This document shows, piece after piece, positions 40,942 to 49,841 of a stretch of 52,509 nt of DNA (position 1 is its first letter; each line of letters begins with the position of its first letter). The position numbers were made by a program, and so were the translations under genes. This DNA comes from Lachnospiraceae bacterium UBA6987. Its GTDB lineage: Bacteria; Bacillota; Clostridia; Lachnospirales; Lachnospiraceae. The stretch lies in contig DJYD01000070.1 in assembly GCA_002449955.1 (NCBI GenBank), positions 548-53,056 of the forward strand. The letters are read 5' to 3'. The notes under the pieces are model-generated. The model did not search any database and was not told where the DNA came from. It saw nothing but the letters and a program-made list of their open reading frames with translations.

Positions 40942-43900
40942 ATGAACGAGCTGAAATACAGAACAAGAGGAAATGCATCGCCCCAGGGGCGCTCACGTGT
41001 CTTTTTTACCTGTCATCCGGCAGATTTTTCCCGCTGCTTTGACCGGATCTGTGAAGATATCTTCGCAACAACCGACTGCGCCATTTACTACACGGAGGAC
41101 ATGACTGCGCGCCTGCCGGAGGAAACACGGGAAACGGATATGGCGCAGATGAACCTTTTCGTGATCCCGGTTTCCGGACGTCTTCTCACCGAACCGAACC
41201 GGGCCATGGATGAAGATTTTCCTTTTGCCGTGGCGCAGCATATCCCGGTCCTTCCTATCCTGCTCGAGCCGGGCTTAGATGTGATCTACAGCCGCGCAGA
41301 CCGTTTCGGCACGCTGCAGTATCTGAATCCGGACAGTCAGGATATGACCGAGATTTCCTATGCGGAGAAGCTGAAGCATTTTCTGAAATACGTTCTGATC
41401 GGCAGCGAGCAGGCAAAACGTATCCGCGCGGCCTTCGATGCGTACATTTTCTTAAGCTACCGCAAAAAGGACCGCAAATATGCGAATGAGCTGATGAGGC
41501 TGATCCATCAGGATCCCGTCTGCCGGGATATCGCGATCTGGTATGACGAATTCCTGACGCCCGGTGAAAGCTTCAGTGATGCCATCGGGAAAATGCTTTC
41601 GGACAGCCAGCTCTTCACCCTGTTAGTCACACCGAATCTTGTCAATGAGCCAAACTATGTCCGGCAGGTGGAATACCCTGCAGCAAGAAAGGCAGGTAAG
41701 CCGATACTTCCTGCAGTCATGGAACAGACTGACAAAACGCTGCTCTCAGAACAGTATGAGGATCTTCCTGAGGCGGTTGACGCACGGAATCAGGAGGCGC
41801 TGCGAAGCCGCCTGCAGGCGTCTTTCCGGGAGATTGCCAGGAAGGAAAATGACAGCGATCCTGCGCACAACTTCCTGATCGGCCTGGCTTATCTGGAAGG
41901 CATTGACGTGGAGGTGGACCGCACCCGCGCCCTTGAACTCATTACGGGGGCAGCTGAAGCGGAACTGCCCGAAGCCATGGAGAAGCTCTGCCATATGTAT
42001 AAAGACGGCATCGGTGTCGCTTTGGATCTGCAGAAAGCCGTGTACTGGTACGAAAAACGCTTTGAGTTTTATGTCCGGACAGAAGGAGAAAAGAGTGAAA
42101 ACAGCCTGATCGCCCTGAATAATCTGGCATCCGCCGTGATGACGTCAGGGGACTATTCGCGGGCTATCGAGCTGCAGAAAAAGTCCTGTGCTTGGGCAAG
42201 TGAAATGTTCAGCGAGGAAGATGAGCTGGAAGCGGCTGCCATGGCTGCAGCCATGAATAATCTTGCGACGTTTTATTATGCTGTTCATGATTATCGGAAT
42301 GCGGCAGAAATCATGGAACAGGCTTATCCGAAGATCGTGAAAGCTCTGGGAGAAAGGGACCGGACCAGTTTGGCCGCGCTGAGCAATCTGGGCGCTGCTT
42401 ATATGAGTCTGCGGGAAGATGAAAAGGCGAAGGAGTGCCTGGAAAAGGTCGTGCCCCTGATGACGGAGTCACTGGGGGAAGAGAACATCTATACCATAAA
42501 AGCGATCCAGGCGTTGGCTGAAGTCTATGGCCTTGGGGGAGACCGGCAGCGCCAGAAACTGATGCAGGAAAAGGTCTGCACGCTTTTTGACCGGAAACTG
42601 GGGCAGGATCACCCGGAAACAATCAATGCCAGGAATAACCTGGCGAAAGTTTTTTCGCATCTGGACGACTATCAAAAAGAGGCGGAAATCGCGGAAGAAA
42701 ACTATTTGGTAGCCCGGCGTGCCTTGGGTGAAACGCATCCCCATACGATCAGTGCCCTGGCGGAGCTTTCTATCGCATACAGGCACTTGAAAGCCTTTGA
42801 CAAGGCAAACTCGCTTCTGCAGAAGGAACTGCCTCTTTGCAGCCGCAGCCTGGGAGAGGATCACAGAAGCACAGTCGTTCTTCGAAAAGCGCAGGCAGAT
42901 CTTTTCTATGACGAAGGCAGGTTTCAGGATGCCCTGCTTTTATATCGGTCCATCTATGATTTCCGTCTGCGCACGCTGGGGGAAACCCATGCTGAAACCC
43001 TGGACGCGCTGAACGATCTGGCGTTTACCTATTGGAAACTGAACCGATCGGACAGGGCAGCCGAACTCCGGGAAAAGCATTGTGCTCTGTGCCGGCAGGT
43101 GTTTGGGGAGGAGCATCCGGAAGCTGTCCGGGCAATGCGGGAGCTTGCGTTTGTATATGATAAGACAGGGGATCATTCCCGGGAAAGGGCTTTGCGGGAG
43201 CAGCTGTACGCATTTACCCTGCGGACGCAGGGGGCGGATCATCCGGACACGGTGAGAGACCTCCGGAGACTTCTTCGTCTGTGCAGAACGGAAAAGGACG
43301 ATGCAAGAAGTCTGGAGCTATATCCGGTGCTGTATAAAAGCCTGTGTGAAACGCAGGGAGATAAGGATCCGGATACAATCGCGATCCTTGCCGGATACGG
43401 TGCACTGACGGTGAATGCAGGCAACGCCGGAGAAGGTGTGAAGCTCCTTGCACGTGCATACCGTCAGCAGGCTGAGGTGCTCGGGGAAAATGACCCGGCG
43501 ACGCTGCAGACGCTCTCCAATCTGGCACTGTCCCTGGAGAGACTGGATGACTATGCTCAGGCAGCGGCCTTGCTGGAAACGCTTTACACAGGGCGCTGCC
43601 GGCTGCTTGGAGAGACTCATCCGGATACCCTGAGAACGCTATATGACTGGGCAACCGCACTGTTTTATCAGGGCGAGCTCCATCGCGCTGATGGACTTTT
43701 TGAGCGGCTTTATCAGCAGCGCTGTCAGATACTGGGAGAGGTGCATCCGGACACCCTGCAGGTCCTTTCTGTCCGGGCGCTGATCCTGAGGCAGCTTGGT
43801 GATCAGAAGAAGCAGGCAGAGGTCCTGGAGGAGCTTTATTCAAAGTATTGTGAGACGTTAGGAGAAACGCACAGCGATACGATCCAGATTCGTTTGCTGC

Positions 43901-43989
43901 TTGCGGCAGCGCTTCGCGATCTGGGCGAAACAGAACGGGCGGAGTCAGTCCTTGCCGATGCAAAGGCGGAAAATCACCCGAAATCTTAA
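40942..43989 (+). CDS. Tandem TIR / Sel1 / TPR repeat protein
   Basis: 1015 residues, with AAGAGGA before the ATG. Residues about 18-150 are a TIR-like fold (VFFTCHPADF, CAIYYTED, FPFAVAQHIPVLPILLEPG). Residues about 165-262 are a clear TIR domain (DAYIFLSYRKKDR, WYDEFLTPGESFSDAI, RQVEYPAARKAGKPILPAV). Glu244 sits where TIR NADases keep the catalytic Glu; the first domain has Asp92 there. Sel1-like repeats follow at 305-375. Then come 14-15 tetratricopeptide repeats of 42 residues to the C-terminus, of kinesin-light-chain type with the recurring linker LGETHPDTL. No signal peptide or membrane segment. Bacterial TIR proteins often cleave NAD+ or signal in phage defence; TPR arrays usually sense or scaffold. 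Function here is inferred only. Confidence 0.9.
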   Translation: MNELKYRTRGNASPQGRSRVFFTCHPADFSRCFDRICEDIFATTDCAIYYTEDMTARLPEETRETDMAQMNLFVIPVSGRLLTEPNRAMDEDFPFAVAQHIPVLPILLEPGLDVIYSRADRFGTLQYLNPDSQDMTEISYAEKLKHFLKYVLIGSEQAKRIRAAFDAYIFLSYRKKDRKYANELMRLIHQDPVCRDIAIWYDEFLTPGESFSDAIGKMLSDSQLFTLLVTPNLVNEPNYVRQVEYPAARKAGKPILPAVMEQTDKTLLSEQYEDLPEAVDARNQEALRSRLQASFREIARKENDSDPAHNFLIGLAYLEGIDVEVDRTRALELITGAAEAELPEAMEKLCHMYKDGIGVALDLQKAVYWYEKRFEFYVRTEGEKSENSLIALNNLASAVMTSGDYSRAIELQKKSCAWASEMFSEEDELEAAAMAAAMNNLATFYYAVHDYRNAAEIMEQAYPKIVKALGERDRTSLAALSNLGAAYMSLREDEKAKECLEKVVPLMTESLGEENIYTIKAIQALAEVYGLGGDRQRQKLMQEKVCTLFDRKLGQDHPETINARNNLAKVFSHLDDYQKEAEIAEENYLVARRALGETHPHTISALAELSIAYRHLKAFDKANSLLQKELPLCSRSLGEDHRSTVVLRKAQADLFYDEGRFQDALLLYRSIYDFRLRTLGETHAETLDALNDLAFTYWKLNRSDRAAELREKHCALCRQVFGEEHPEAVRAMRELAFVYDKTGDHSRERALREQLYAFTLRTQGADHPDTVRDLRRLLRLCRTEKDDARSLELYPVLYKSLCETQGDKDPDTIAILAGYGALTVNAGNAGEGVKLLARAYRQQAEVLGENDPATLQTLSNLALSLERLDDYAQAAALLETLYTGRCRLLGETHPDTLRTLYDWATALFYQGELHRADGLFERLYQQRCQILGEVHPDTLQVLSVRALILRQLGDQKKQAEVLEELYSKYCETLGETHSDTIQIRLLLAAALRDLGETERAESVLADAKAENHPKS

Positions 43990-44091
43990 AATTTTATAAA
44001 GCAAGACGCTTTTGCTGCCTGCACTGTTTATAGGGTGAAGGCGTTCAATCGGAGTGCCTTCAATTCTATTAAGAAGGGTAGGAGGAAAGCC

Positions 44092-45351
44092 ATGACACAG
44101 CGATATCATTTTTTCCCGCGCTTCGCTGCGGCGCTTTTGCTCATCAGTATGATGCTGTCACTATGCGCCTGCGGACTGAATGCGCCGGAAAGCGTCAAAG
44201 CGGGCAATCTGACGCAGCAGATAAATCCGAAGACCGTAAAGGGCAAGGCAGCTGATACTGCCTTTGTCGCCTCGCAGTATGCTTTTGCCGCCGAGCTGCT
44301 GAAAGCTTCCTATGCGGATGACCGGGGCAACTGCCTCATCTCTCCGCTTTCGGCGGAGCTTGCCCTTGCCATGACGGCAAACGGTGCAGCCGGAGAAACG
44401 CTTTCTCAGATGCTTGACGTTATCGGCGGGGGACTGCCGCTTGAAGATCTGAATGCGTATTTGTATGAATATGTGAACAGCCTCCCGGTGAAAAACGGCA
44501 AATCAAAGCTGGCAATCGCCAATTCCCTCTGGCTGAATGACGTCCACAGCTTTTCCGTGCGTGATGACTTTCTGCGTGATGTCGTCAGCTATTATGGCGC
44601 AGATCTCTATAAGCTGCCCTTCAATAGTGAAATGCCTAAGGAAATCAACGGCTGGGTCTCGGAAAAAACCGACAAGATGATCAAAAAGATCGTCGAAGAT
44701 GTGGGGCCGGACGCCCGCATGTTCCTCATCAATGCGGTCTGCTTTGACGGCAAATGGGTCCAGCCTTTTACAGGTTCGCAGAAAGCCCCGTTTACCGATG
44801 CAGACGGGAACGAGCTCAAAGCCGACATGATGTATTCCGAGGAAACCACTTACTATGAGGGAGACGGGTATACCGGCTTTGCGAAATATTACGAAAACGG
44901 ATGCCGCTTCGTGGCCTTGCTTCCGGATGAAAAGACAGGGCTTGCCGATCTCATTGCAGGTCTGGACGGCGCGAAGCTTTCCGCCATCTTAAGCGGAGGA
45001 ACAGGCGACGACGTGATTATCGGTCTGCCGAAGTTCAGTTATGAGTATGAGGCGAGCTTCAAGGAACGACTGAAAGAGCTGGGCATGCGGGACGCCTTTG
45101 CCATCAATGCAGATTTCTCCCGGATGAGCGAAGAACCTCTTTTTATCGACGGCGTTCTTCAGAAGACTTTCATAGAGGTCACCGAAGCGGGGACTAAAGC
45201 AGCTGCCGTGACCGCTGTGACGATGGCAGCAAAAGCCATCGCTGGGTCGGAACCGAAACGAGTAACTCTGGACCGTCCGTTCCTGTACATGATTGTTGAT
45301 AATGAGCATTCCCTGCCGATCTTTATCGGGACGGTGGAGACCGTGAAGTGA
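44092..45351 (+). CDS. Serpin-type protease inhibitor, lipoprotein
   Basis: 419 residues from ATG 44092, with TAGGAGG ahead. The N-terminal signal ends in a lipobox-like LCAC near residue 24, so the protein should be anchored on the outer face of the membrane. Serpin landmarks: NCLISPLSAELALAMTANGA, NAVCFDGKWVQPF, and the C-terminal LDRPFLYMIVDNEHSLPIFI. The reactive-loop hinge is EAGTKAAAVTAVT; counting 17 residues from the hinge Glu puts P1 at the Lys of AAK-A, which predicts inhibition of trypsin-like proteases. The loop appears about four residues longer than in alpha-1-antitrypsin. It is an inhibitory type, judging by the small hinge residues. Confidence 0.93.
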   Translation: MTQRYHFFPRFAAALLLISMMLSLCACGLNAPESVKAGNLTQQINPKTVKGKAADTAFVASQYAFAAELLKASYADDRGNCLISPLSAELALAMTANGAAGETLSQMLDVIGGGLPLEDLNAYLYEYVNSLPVKNGKSKLAIANSLWLNDVHSFSVRDDFLRDVVSYYGADLYKLPFNSEMPKEINGWVSEKTDKMIKKIVEDVGPDARMFLINAVCFDGKWVQPFTGSQKAPFTDADGNELKADMMYSEETTYYEGDGYTGFAKYYENGCRFVALLPDEKTGLADLIAGLDGAKLSAILSGGTGDDVIIGLPKFSYEYEASFKERLKELGMRDAFAINADFSRMSEEPLFIDGVLQKTFIEVTEAGTKAAAVTAVTMAAKAIAGSEPKRVTLDRPFLYMIVDNEHSLPIFIGTVETVK

Positions 45352-45375
45352 CACGGAAACGTGCAGTGAGAACAG

Positions 45376-45415
45376 AAAAGGCATGCCGCCCGAAACTGGG
45401 CAGCATGCCTTTTTG
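45376..45415. terminator. Bidirectional terminator between the serpin gene and fchA
   Basis: AAAAGGCATGC pairs with GCATGCCTTTT around CCC/GGG and a short loop. T-runs follow on both strands, so it serves both the serpin gene and the convergent histidine operon. Confidence 0.92.
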
Positions 45416-45447
45416 TGACTCACAGAACCTTCTTCAGCTTATTGCGC

Positions 45448-46089
45448 TTATCCGATGCTGCTTCGCACAGTTTGTTCAATACGGTCGGCAAGAGGAAGCG
45501 TGCGGGCAAGGATGGCCTGTCCGTCCTTTTCATACTGCGTGGCAAAATTGCGGTCACTTAAGGAGGCCGTATTGACCCTGACATTCAGCCAGGCCGCCTG
45601 CAGCGCGGATTTCAGATTCAGTGCAGCGCAGGCTAAATCGCTCGCAGCATTGGCATTGGTGCGTCCGACCAGGGTGTCCACGAGCTGAAGCGCTTCATCG
45701 GCGAGCAGCATGATGCGGAAGGGCGTCTTTGTGCATTCGCGGAGCGCCATTTCCATCGCAGCTTTGCGGTAGATGATTTCATCTTCCGAGCTTTTCGGCA
45801 TAGCCAGGACGTCCATGAAGCCCTGATAGCCCTGTGCATCTTCCTCCATCAGAGAGAGGAGAGAGCTGCGCAGAGAGGCAAGGGTCTCTGAAGCATTCTC
45901 AGCCAGTTCCTGACTTTCGGCATATTTTTTTCTCCCCTTGGTCAGCTCGCAGACCATCTGTGCGAGGGCACATCCCTGCGCAGCGGAGAAGGCTGCAGCC
46001 GCACCGCCGCCCGGAGCAGGTGCATTGGATCCCAGAAGATCAAGATATTCGTCAATTTTCATCTCATGTAAAACAGTGTCCATGTTCAT
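45448..46089 (-). CDS. fchA: Formimidoyltetrahydrofolate cyclodeaminase
   Basis: 213 residues. The folate-binding motif SNAPAPGGGAAAAFSAAQG is near the N-terminus, and NANAASDLACAALNLKSAL is in the C-terminal half. The enzyme turns formimino-THF into methenyl-THF and ammonia. The start at 46089 overlaps the ftcD stop (ATGA); the next ATG at 46083 has the better distance from AAGAGG and is an alternative. It is the last gene of the hut operon, encoded separately from ftcD rather than as the fused enzyme known from animals. Confidence 0.93.
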   Translation of the reverse strand: MNMDTVLHEMKIDEYLDLLGSNAPAPGGGAAAAFSAAQGCALAQMVCELTKGRKKYAESQELAENASETLASLRSSLLSLMEEDAQGYQGFMDVLAMPKSSEDEIIYRKAAMEMALRECTKTPFRIMLLADEALQLVDTLVGRTNANAASDLACAALNLKSALQAAWLNVRVNTASLSDRNFATQYEKDGQAILARTLPLADRIEQTVRSSIG

Positions 46090-46997
46090 TCCTCTTTCCC
46101 GGCGCCGATCAGGTGATATTCCATGATCTGCTTCTTGGCGTCAAAGCCTTCCAGCTTCAGATAGTACTCGGCACAGTCAAGCAATGCCTTAGCAGGCGCA
46201 AGTCCCACTAATTCAGACCCGATGATGCGTACGCCGTAGCGGTCGGCTAATGCCCGGATCATCTCAAAAACCATCACAATTGAAGTATCTTCATAATTGA
46301 CCAGATTCATGGAAACCTGCGCAATGTTCCGATCCTCAAGCAAGAGCCCCATGGCTTTGCAGGAGCGGAATCCGCCGTTTGACGCGCGGATCGAGCGGGC
46401 AATGGATTTGGCAATTTCTACGTTGTCGGTATCCAGGTTGACGTTGAAGGCAATGAGAGGGAAGCGCGCGCCGATTGCCGTGATGCCTGCCGTCGGATGG
46501 ATCGCACGCTCGCCGTAATCCGGTGCCCAGTCCTCCTCGAGGAGCTTAGCCGGCATGCCTTCGAATTCGCCGCGGCGGCAGACGGCAAGATTCCTGCGCT
46601 CGGGGCGGGAAGCCGAGTCTTCATACAGGAAGCTCGGGATGTGCACTTCCTCCCAGATGCGCTTTGCGGTACGTTTGGACAGCTCCACGCACTCGTCCAT
46701 GCTCATGTCCATCGCCGGGACAAAAGGACAGACATCCATGGCACCCATGCGCGGATGCGCCCCTTTATGAAAACGCATATCGATGAGCTCGGCAGCCTTC
46801 TTTGCCATGCGGACGCAGGCCTCCTCCATGCCATCCGGCGAGCCGACAAGCGTCAGCACGCAGCGATTGTGTGTCTCATCGGACTGCAGATCCAGAAGAG
46901 TGACGCCGGGAACGCTCTGGCCGGCGGCTGCAATTGCCTGAATTTTATCCTGATCCCTGCCTTCACTGAAGTTCGGGATGCATTCCACTAATTTCAT
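46086..46997 (-). CDS. ftcD: Glutamate formimidoyltransferase
   Basis: 303 residues. LVECIPNFSEGRD at the N-terminus, DMRFHKGAHPRMGAMDVCPF near residue 70-90 and the mid-protein GITAIGARFPLIAFNVNLDT are family hallmarks. It transfers the formimino group from formiminoglutamate to tetrahydrofolate, giving glutamate. This replaces the HutG/HutF hydrolytic routes, so histidine catabolism here conserves a one-carbon unit. It follows hutH by 9 bases with AGGAGG. Confidence 0.95.
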   Translation of the reverse strand: MKLVECIPNFSEGRDQDKIQAIAAAGQSVPGVTLLDLQSDETHNRCVLTLVGSPDGMEEACVRMAKKAAELIDMRFHKGAHPRMGAMDVCPFVPAMDMSMDECVELSKRTAKRIWEEVHIPSFLYEDSASRPERRNLAVCRRGEFEGMPAKLLEEDWAPDYGERAIHPTAGITAIGARFPLIAFNVNLDTDNVEIAKSIARSIRASNGGFRSCKAMGLLLEDRNIAQVSMNLVNYEDTSIVMVFEMIRALADRYGVRIIGSELVGLAPAKALLDCAEYYLKLEGFDAKKQIMEYHLIGAGKEE

Positions 46998-47006
46998 ATA
47001 AACCTC

Positions 47007-48527
47007 CTATTCCAGTGCCCCGCAGACATTTTCCGCGGCGCGCAGGATCCGTCCGTCGCGGAGCATGGCTTCCGCTGCATTCATGAACGGATACATGATG
47101 ACATCGTATTCCACAGGCGGGATCTCTTCCCGGAGGAGACGGTACACGGCCGCAGTTGCCGGGGAAAGCTTATCCTCGCCTCTGAGCCACAAGGCCTGCG
47201 CCGCGCAGAAAAGCTCAAGGGCGACGACCTTGCGGGAATTGTCGAGGATCAGGCGTGCCTTTCTGGCTGCGGTCGTTCCCATGCTCACATGGTCTTCCTG
47301 TCCGGCAGAAGAGGGGATGGAATCCACGGATGCCGGGTGGGCATAGACCTTATTTTCCGAAGTCATCGATGCCGCAGCATACTGCACGATCATAAAGCCT
47401 GAGTTCAAGCCGCCGTTTTTCGTCAGGAAGGCCGGAAGACCGGAGAGGTTAGGGTTCACCATGCGTTCGATGCGGCGCTCCGAGACGTCGGCATATTCGG
47501 AAAGCGCTATTCCCAGGAAGTCCATGGCAAGCGCGATCGGCTGGCCGTGGAAATTGCCGCCGGAAATGGCTTCGTTCTCATCCGGGAAGATGATCGGATT
47601 ATCGGTCACGGCATTGATCTCGCGGCTGACAACATTCCATACATAATCGATGGCGTCACGGCTTGCCCCGTGGATCTGCGGTGTGCAGCGAATGGTATAG
47701 GCATCCTGCACCTTGTCCGGCTGCGTATCCCTGGCAAGTCCGCTGCCTTTAAGCAGGCGCAGGAGATTGGCTGCGGTTTTAATCTGCCCCATCTGGCCGC
47801 GCAGAGCGTGCAGCTTCGGGTCAAATGCCTTTTTGATGCCAAGCTGTGCTTCACAGGTCATTGCAGCGGCAATATCCGCGGTTTTGGCCAGATGCAGGGC
47901 ATCCCAGACAACATTGCAGGCGATCGCAGTCATGATCTGCGTGCCGTTGATCAGGGCAAGCCCTTCCTTGGCAGCCAGTTTGACGGTGGGTATGCCGGCC
48001 GCCTTCATGGCATCTTCTCCGCTCATAATGCGTCCCTGGTATTCGGCTTCCCCTTCGCCAAGCATCACGAGAACCATGTGGGCAAGAGGGGCAAGGTCGC
48101 CGCTTGCGCCAAGAGAACCCTTTTCGGGGATCTGCGGATGAACCCCTGCATTCAGCATGGCAAGCAGTGTCTTAAGTGTTGAGAGGCGGATGCCGGAGTT
48201 GCCGTGAGAAAGGGCATTGATCCGCAGCAGCATGGCGGCGCGGACAACTTCCGTGGGAAGCGGATCACCCATGGCGCATGCGTGGGACCGGATAAGGTTT
48301 AACTGCAACTGCGCTGTTTCGTCTTCAGGAATATAGCGGTCGGAAAAGCGGCCAAAGCCGGTGGTCAGGCCATAGACCACGGCCTGCTGTTCCAGTTTTT
48401 CATTAACAAAGTCCCTGGCTTTTTCAATAGCTGCCCGGGAGGCAGGGGAGAGTTCAACAAGTTCATGTTCCCGGGCGACCTTGATCACGTCGGGAATGGT
48501 CAGGTGCGTGCCGTCTAAGACGATCAT
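47007..48527 (-). CDS. hutH: Histidine ammonia-lyase
   Basis: 506 residues from the ATG at 48527, which has AAAGGAG at 9 bases; the longer reading from 48563 is not supported by a site. The MIO cofactor is formed from Ala-Ser-Gly in GSLGASGDLAPLAHM near residue 140. Further blocks are YGLTTGFGRFSD and SAGQEDHVSMGTTAARK. It deaminates histidine to urocanate. Length matches the family. Confidence 0.97.
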   Translation of the reverse strand: MIVLDGTHLTIPDVIKVAREHELVELSPASRAAIEKARDFVNEKLEQQAVVYGLTTGFGRFSDRYIPEDETAQLQLNLIRSHACAMGDPLPTEVVRAAMLLRINALSHGNSGIRLSTLKTLLAMLNAGVHPQIPEKGSLGASGDLAPLAHMVLVMLGEGEAEYQGRIMSGEDAMKAAGIPTVKLAAKEGLALINGTQIMTAIACNVVWDALHLAKTADIAAAMTCEAQLGIKKAFDPKLHALRGQMGQIKTAANLLRLLKGSGLARDTQPDKVQDAYTIRCTPQIHGASRDAIDYVWNVVSREINAVTDNPIIFPDENEAISGGNFHGQPIALAMDFLGIALSEYADVSERRIERMVNPNLSGLPAFLTKNGGLNSGFMIVQYAAASMTSENKVYAHPASVDSIPSSAGQEDHVSMGTTAARKARLILDNSRKVVALELFCAAQALWLRGEDKLSPATAAVYRLLREEIPPVEYDVIMYPFMNAAEAMLRDGRILRAAENVCGALE

Positions 48528-48599
48528 CACAAAAAGCTCCTTTGATTCATGTTTTATCAGCAAATAAGATTAAGCAGTAAGAGAAAGACATCGGCTCCC

Positions 48600-49841
48600 T
48601 CAGAAGGACTGGGGCAGACCGTTCTTGATGACGGTCCGGACCAGGTTGCTGCCAAAGCGGTAGCAGATGTAATCAAGGTCCTCAGCGTCCCAGATCAGCA
48701 GATCGGCCTTCTTTCCGGCCTCAAGACTGCCGTGCGTCCCGGCTCTGCCGACAGCAGCGGCGCCGTTTAAGGTTACGGCGGTCAGGACCTCCTCCGGCGT
48801 CATGCGGTCCTTCAGGCAGGCAAGGTTCATCACAAGCTGCAGGTTTAGGCTCGGGCAGGAACCGGGATTATAGTCCGTGGCGAGGGCAACGGGCACGCCG
48901 GCTTCGATGAAGCTGCGCGCAGGAGCGTATTCGGCTCCCAGATAGAAGCTGGTCGCGGGGAGCAGGCAGGCGATGGTGCCGCCGCGTTTCATGCTTTCGA
49001 TCCCCTGCTTAGTGACTGCGATTAGATGCTCCGCGCTGACGGCGCCAAGTTCTCCGGCAAGTCTCGCTCCTCCTAGGGCGTCGATTTCGTCTGCATGGAT
49101 CTTGGCCTTAAGCCCGAGTGCAAGGCCGGCCTCCAGGATCTTCCGGCTTTCCTCCACCGTGAAGACGCCGGTCTCGCAGAAGACGTCGCAATATTCGGCA
49201 AGGCCTTCGCGTGCGACCCCCGGCAGCATTTCCTCACAGATCAGGCGGACGTATCCATCCTTATCGTTTTTGTATTCGGGCGGCACGGCGTGGGCGCCGA
49301 GGAAGGTGGAGACAAGCTCCACAGGCTGCGAGTCCTGAAGCTCCCGGACGACGCGCAGCTGCTTTAGTTCCTCCTTTGTGGAGAGACCATAGCCGCTTTT
49401 GGCTTCGCATAAGGTGACGCCATGCATGAGCATCTCCGCGAGCGCAGCGCGGGCCTTGGCTGTGAGCTCTTCTTCAGAAGCGGCCCTTGTCGCTCTGACC
49501 GTAGACAGGATACCGCCGCCCTCTGCAAGGATCTCCAGATAGGTCTTCCCGTGGAGCTTATCCGCGAGCTCATGCTGTCTGAATCCCCCGAAGACGAGGT
49601 GCGTATGCGCATCGACAAGGCCCGGGGTGACGAGGCATCCGCCCGCATCGACCGCTTCGAAGCAGCGCTCAAGCTCCATGACAGGAGGCTCGCCGGTCCC
49701 GATCTCTGTGATCAGGCCGTCTTCCGTCATGATCCAGGCATTTTTCAGCTTCAGGATCTCGCCCTGCTCCCTGCCGGACTTTGCGGCGCGGCCGGTTGGC
49801 GTTGCCAGCAGACCGATGTTTGTGATCAGCAGCTTAGACAT
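48600..49841 (-). CDS. hutI: Imidazolonepropionase
   Basis: 413 residues from the ATG at 49841, with GGAGG upstream inside the hutU end. The metal site TPGLVDAHTHLVFGG is near residue 70, HADEID in the middle, and LATDYNPGSCPSLNLQLVMN in the C-terminal third. It opens the imidazolone ring to give formiminoglutamate, the FtcD substrate. It overlaps hutU by 8 bases, and 72 bases separate it from hutH. Confidence 0.96.
   Translation of the reverse strand: MSKLLITNIGLLATPTGRAAKSGREQGEILKLKNAWIMTEDGLITEIGTGEPPVMELERCFEAVDAGGCLVTPGLVDAHTHLVFGGFRQHELADKLHGKTYLEILAEGGGILSTVRATRAASEEELTAKARAALAEMLMHGVTLCEAKSGYGLSTKEELKQLRVVRELQDSQPVELVSTFLGAHAVPPEYKNDKDGYVRLICEEMLPGVAREGLAEYCDVFCETGVFTVEESRKILEAGLALGLKAKIHADEIDALGGARLAGELGAVSAEHLIAVTKQGIESMKRGGTIACLLPATSFYLGAEYAPARSFIEAGVPVALATDYNPGSCPSLNLQLVMNLACLKDRMTPEEVLTAVTLNGAAAVGRAGTHGSLEAGKKADLLIWDAEDLDYICYRFGSNLVRTVIKNGLPQSF

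Noticed and set aside
42090..43989. CRISPR-like or tandem DNA repeat in the TIR-TPR gene
   Set aside because: The 126-base periodicity comes from 42-residue TPR units; the DNA copies have diverged strongly.
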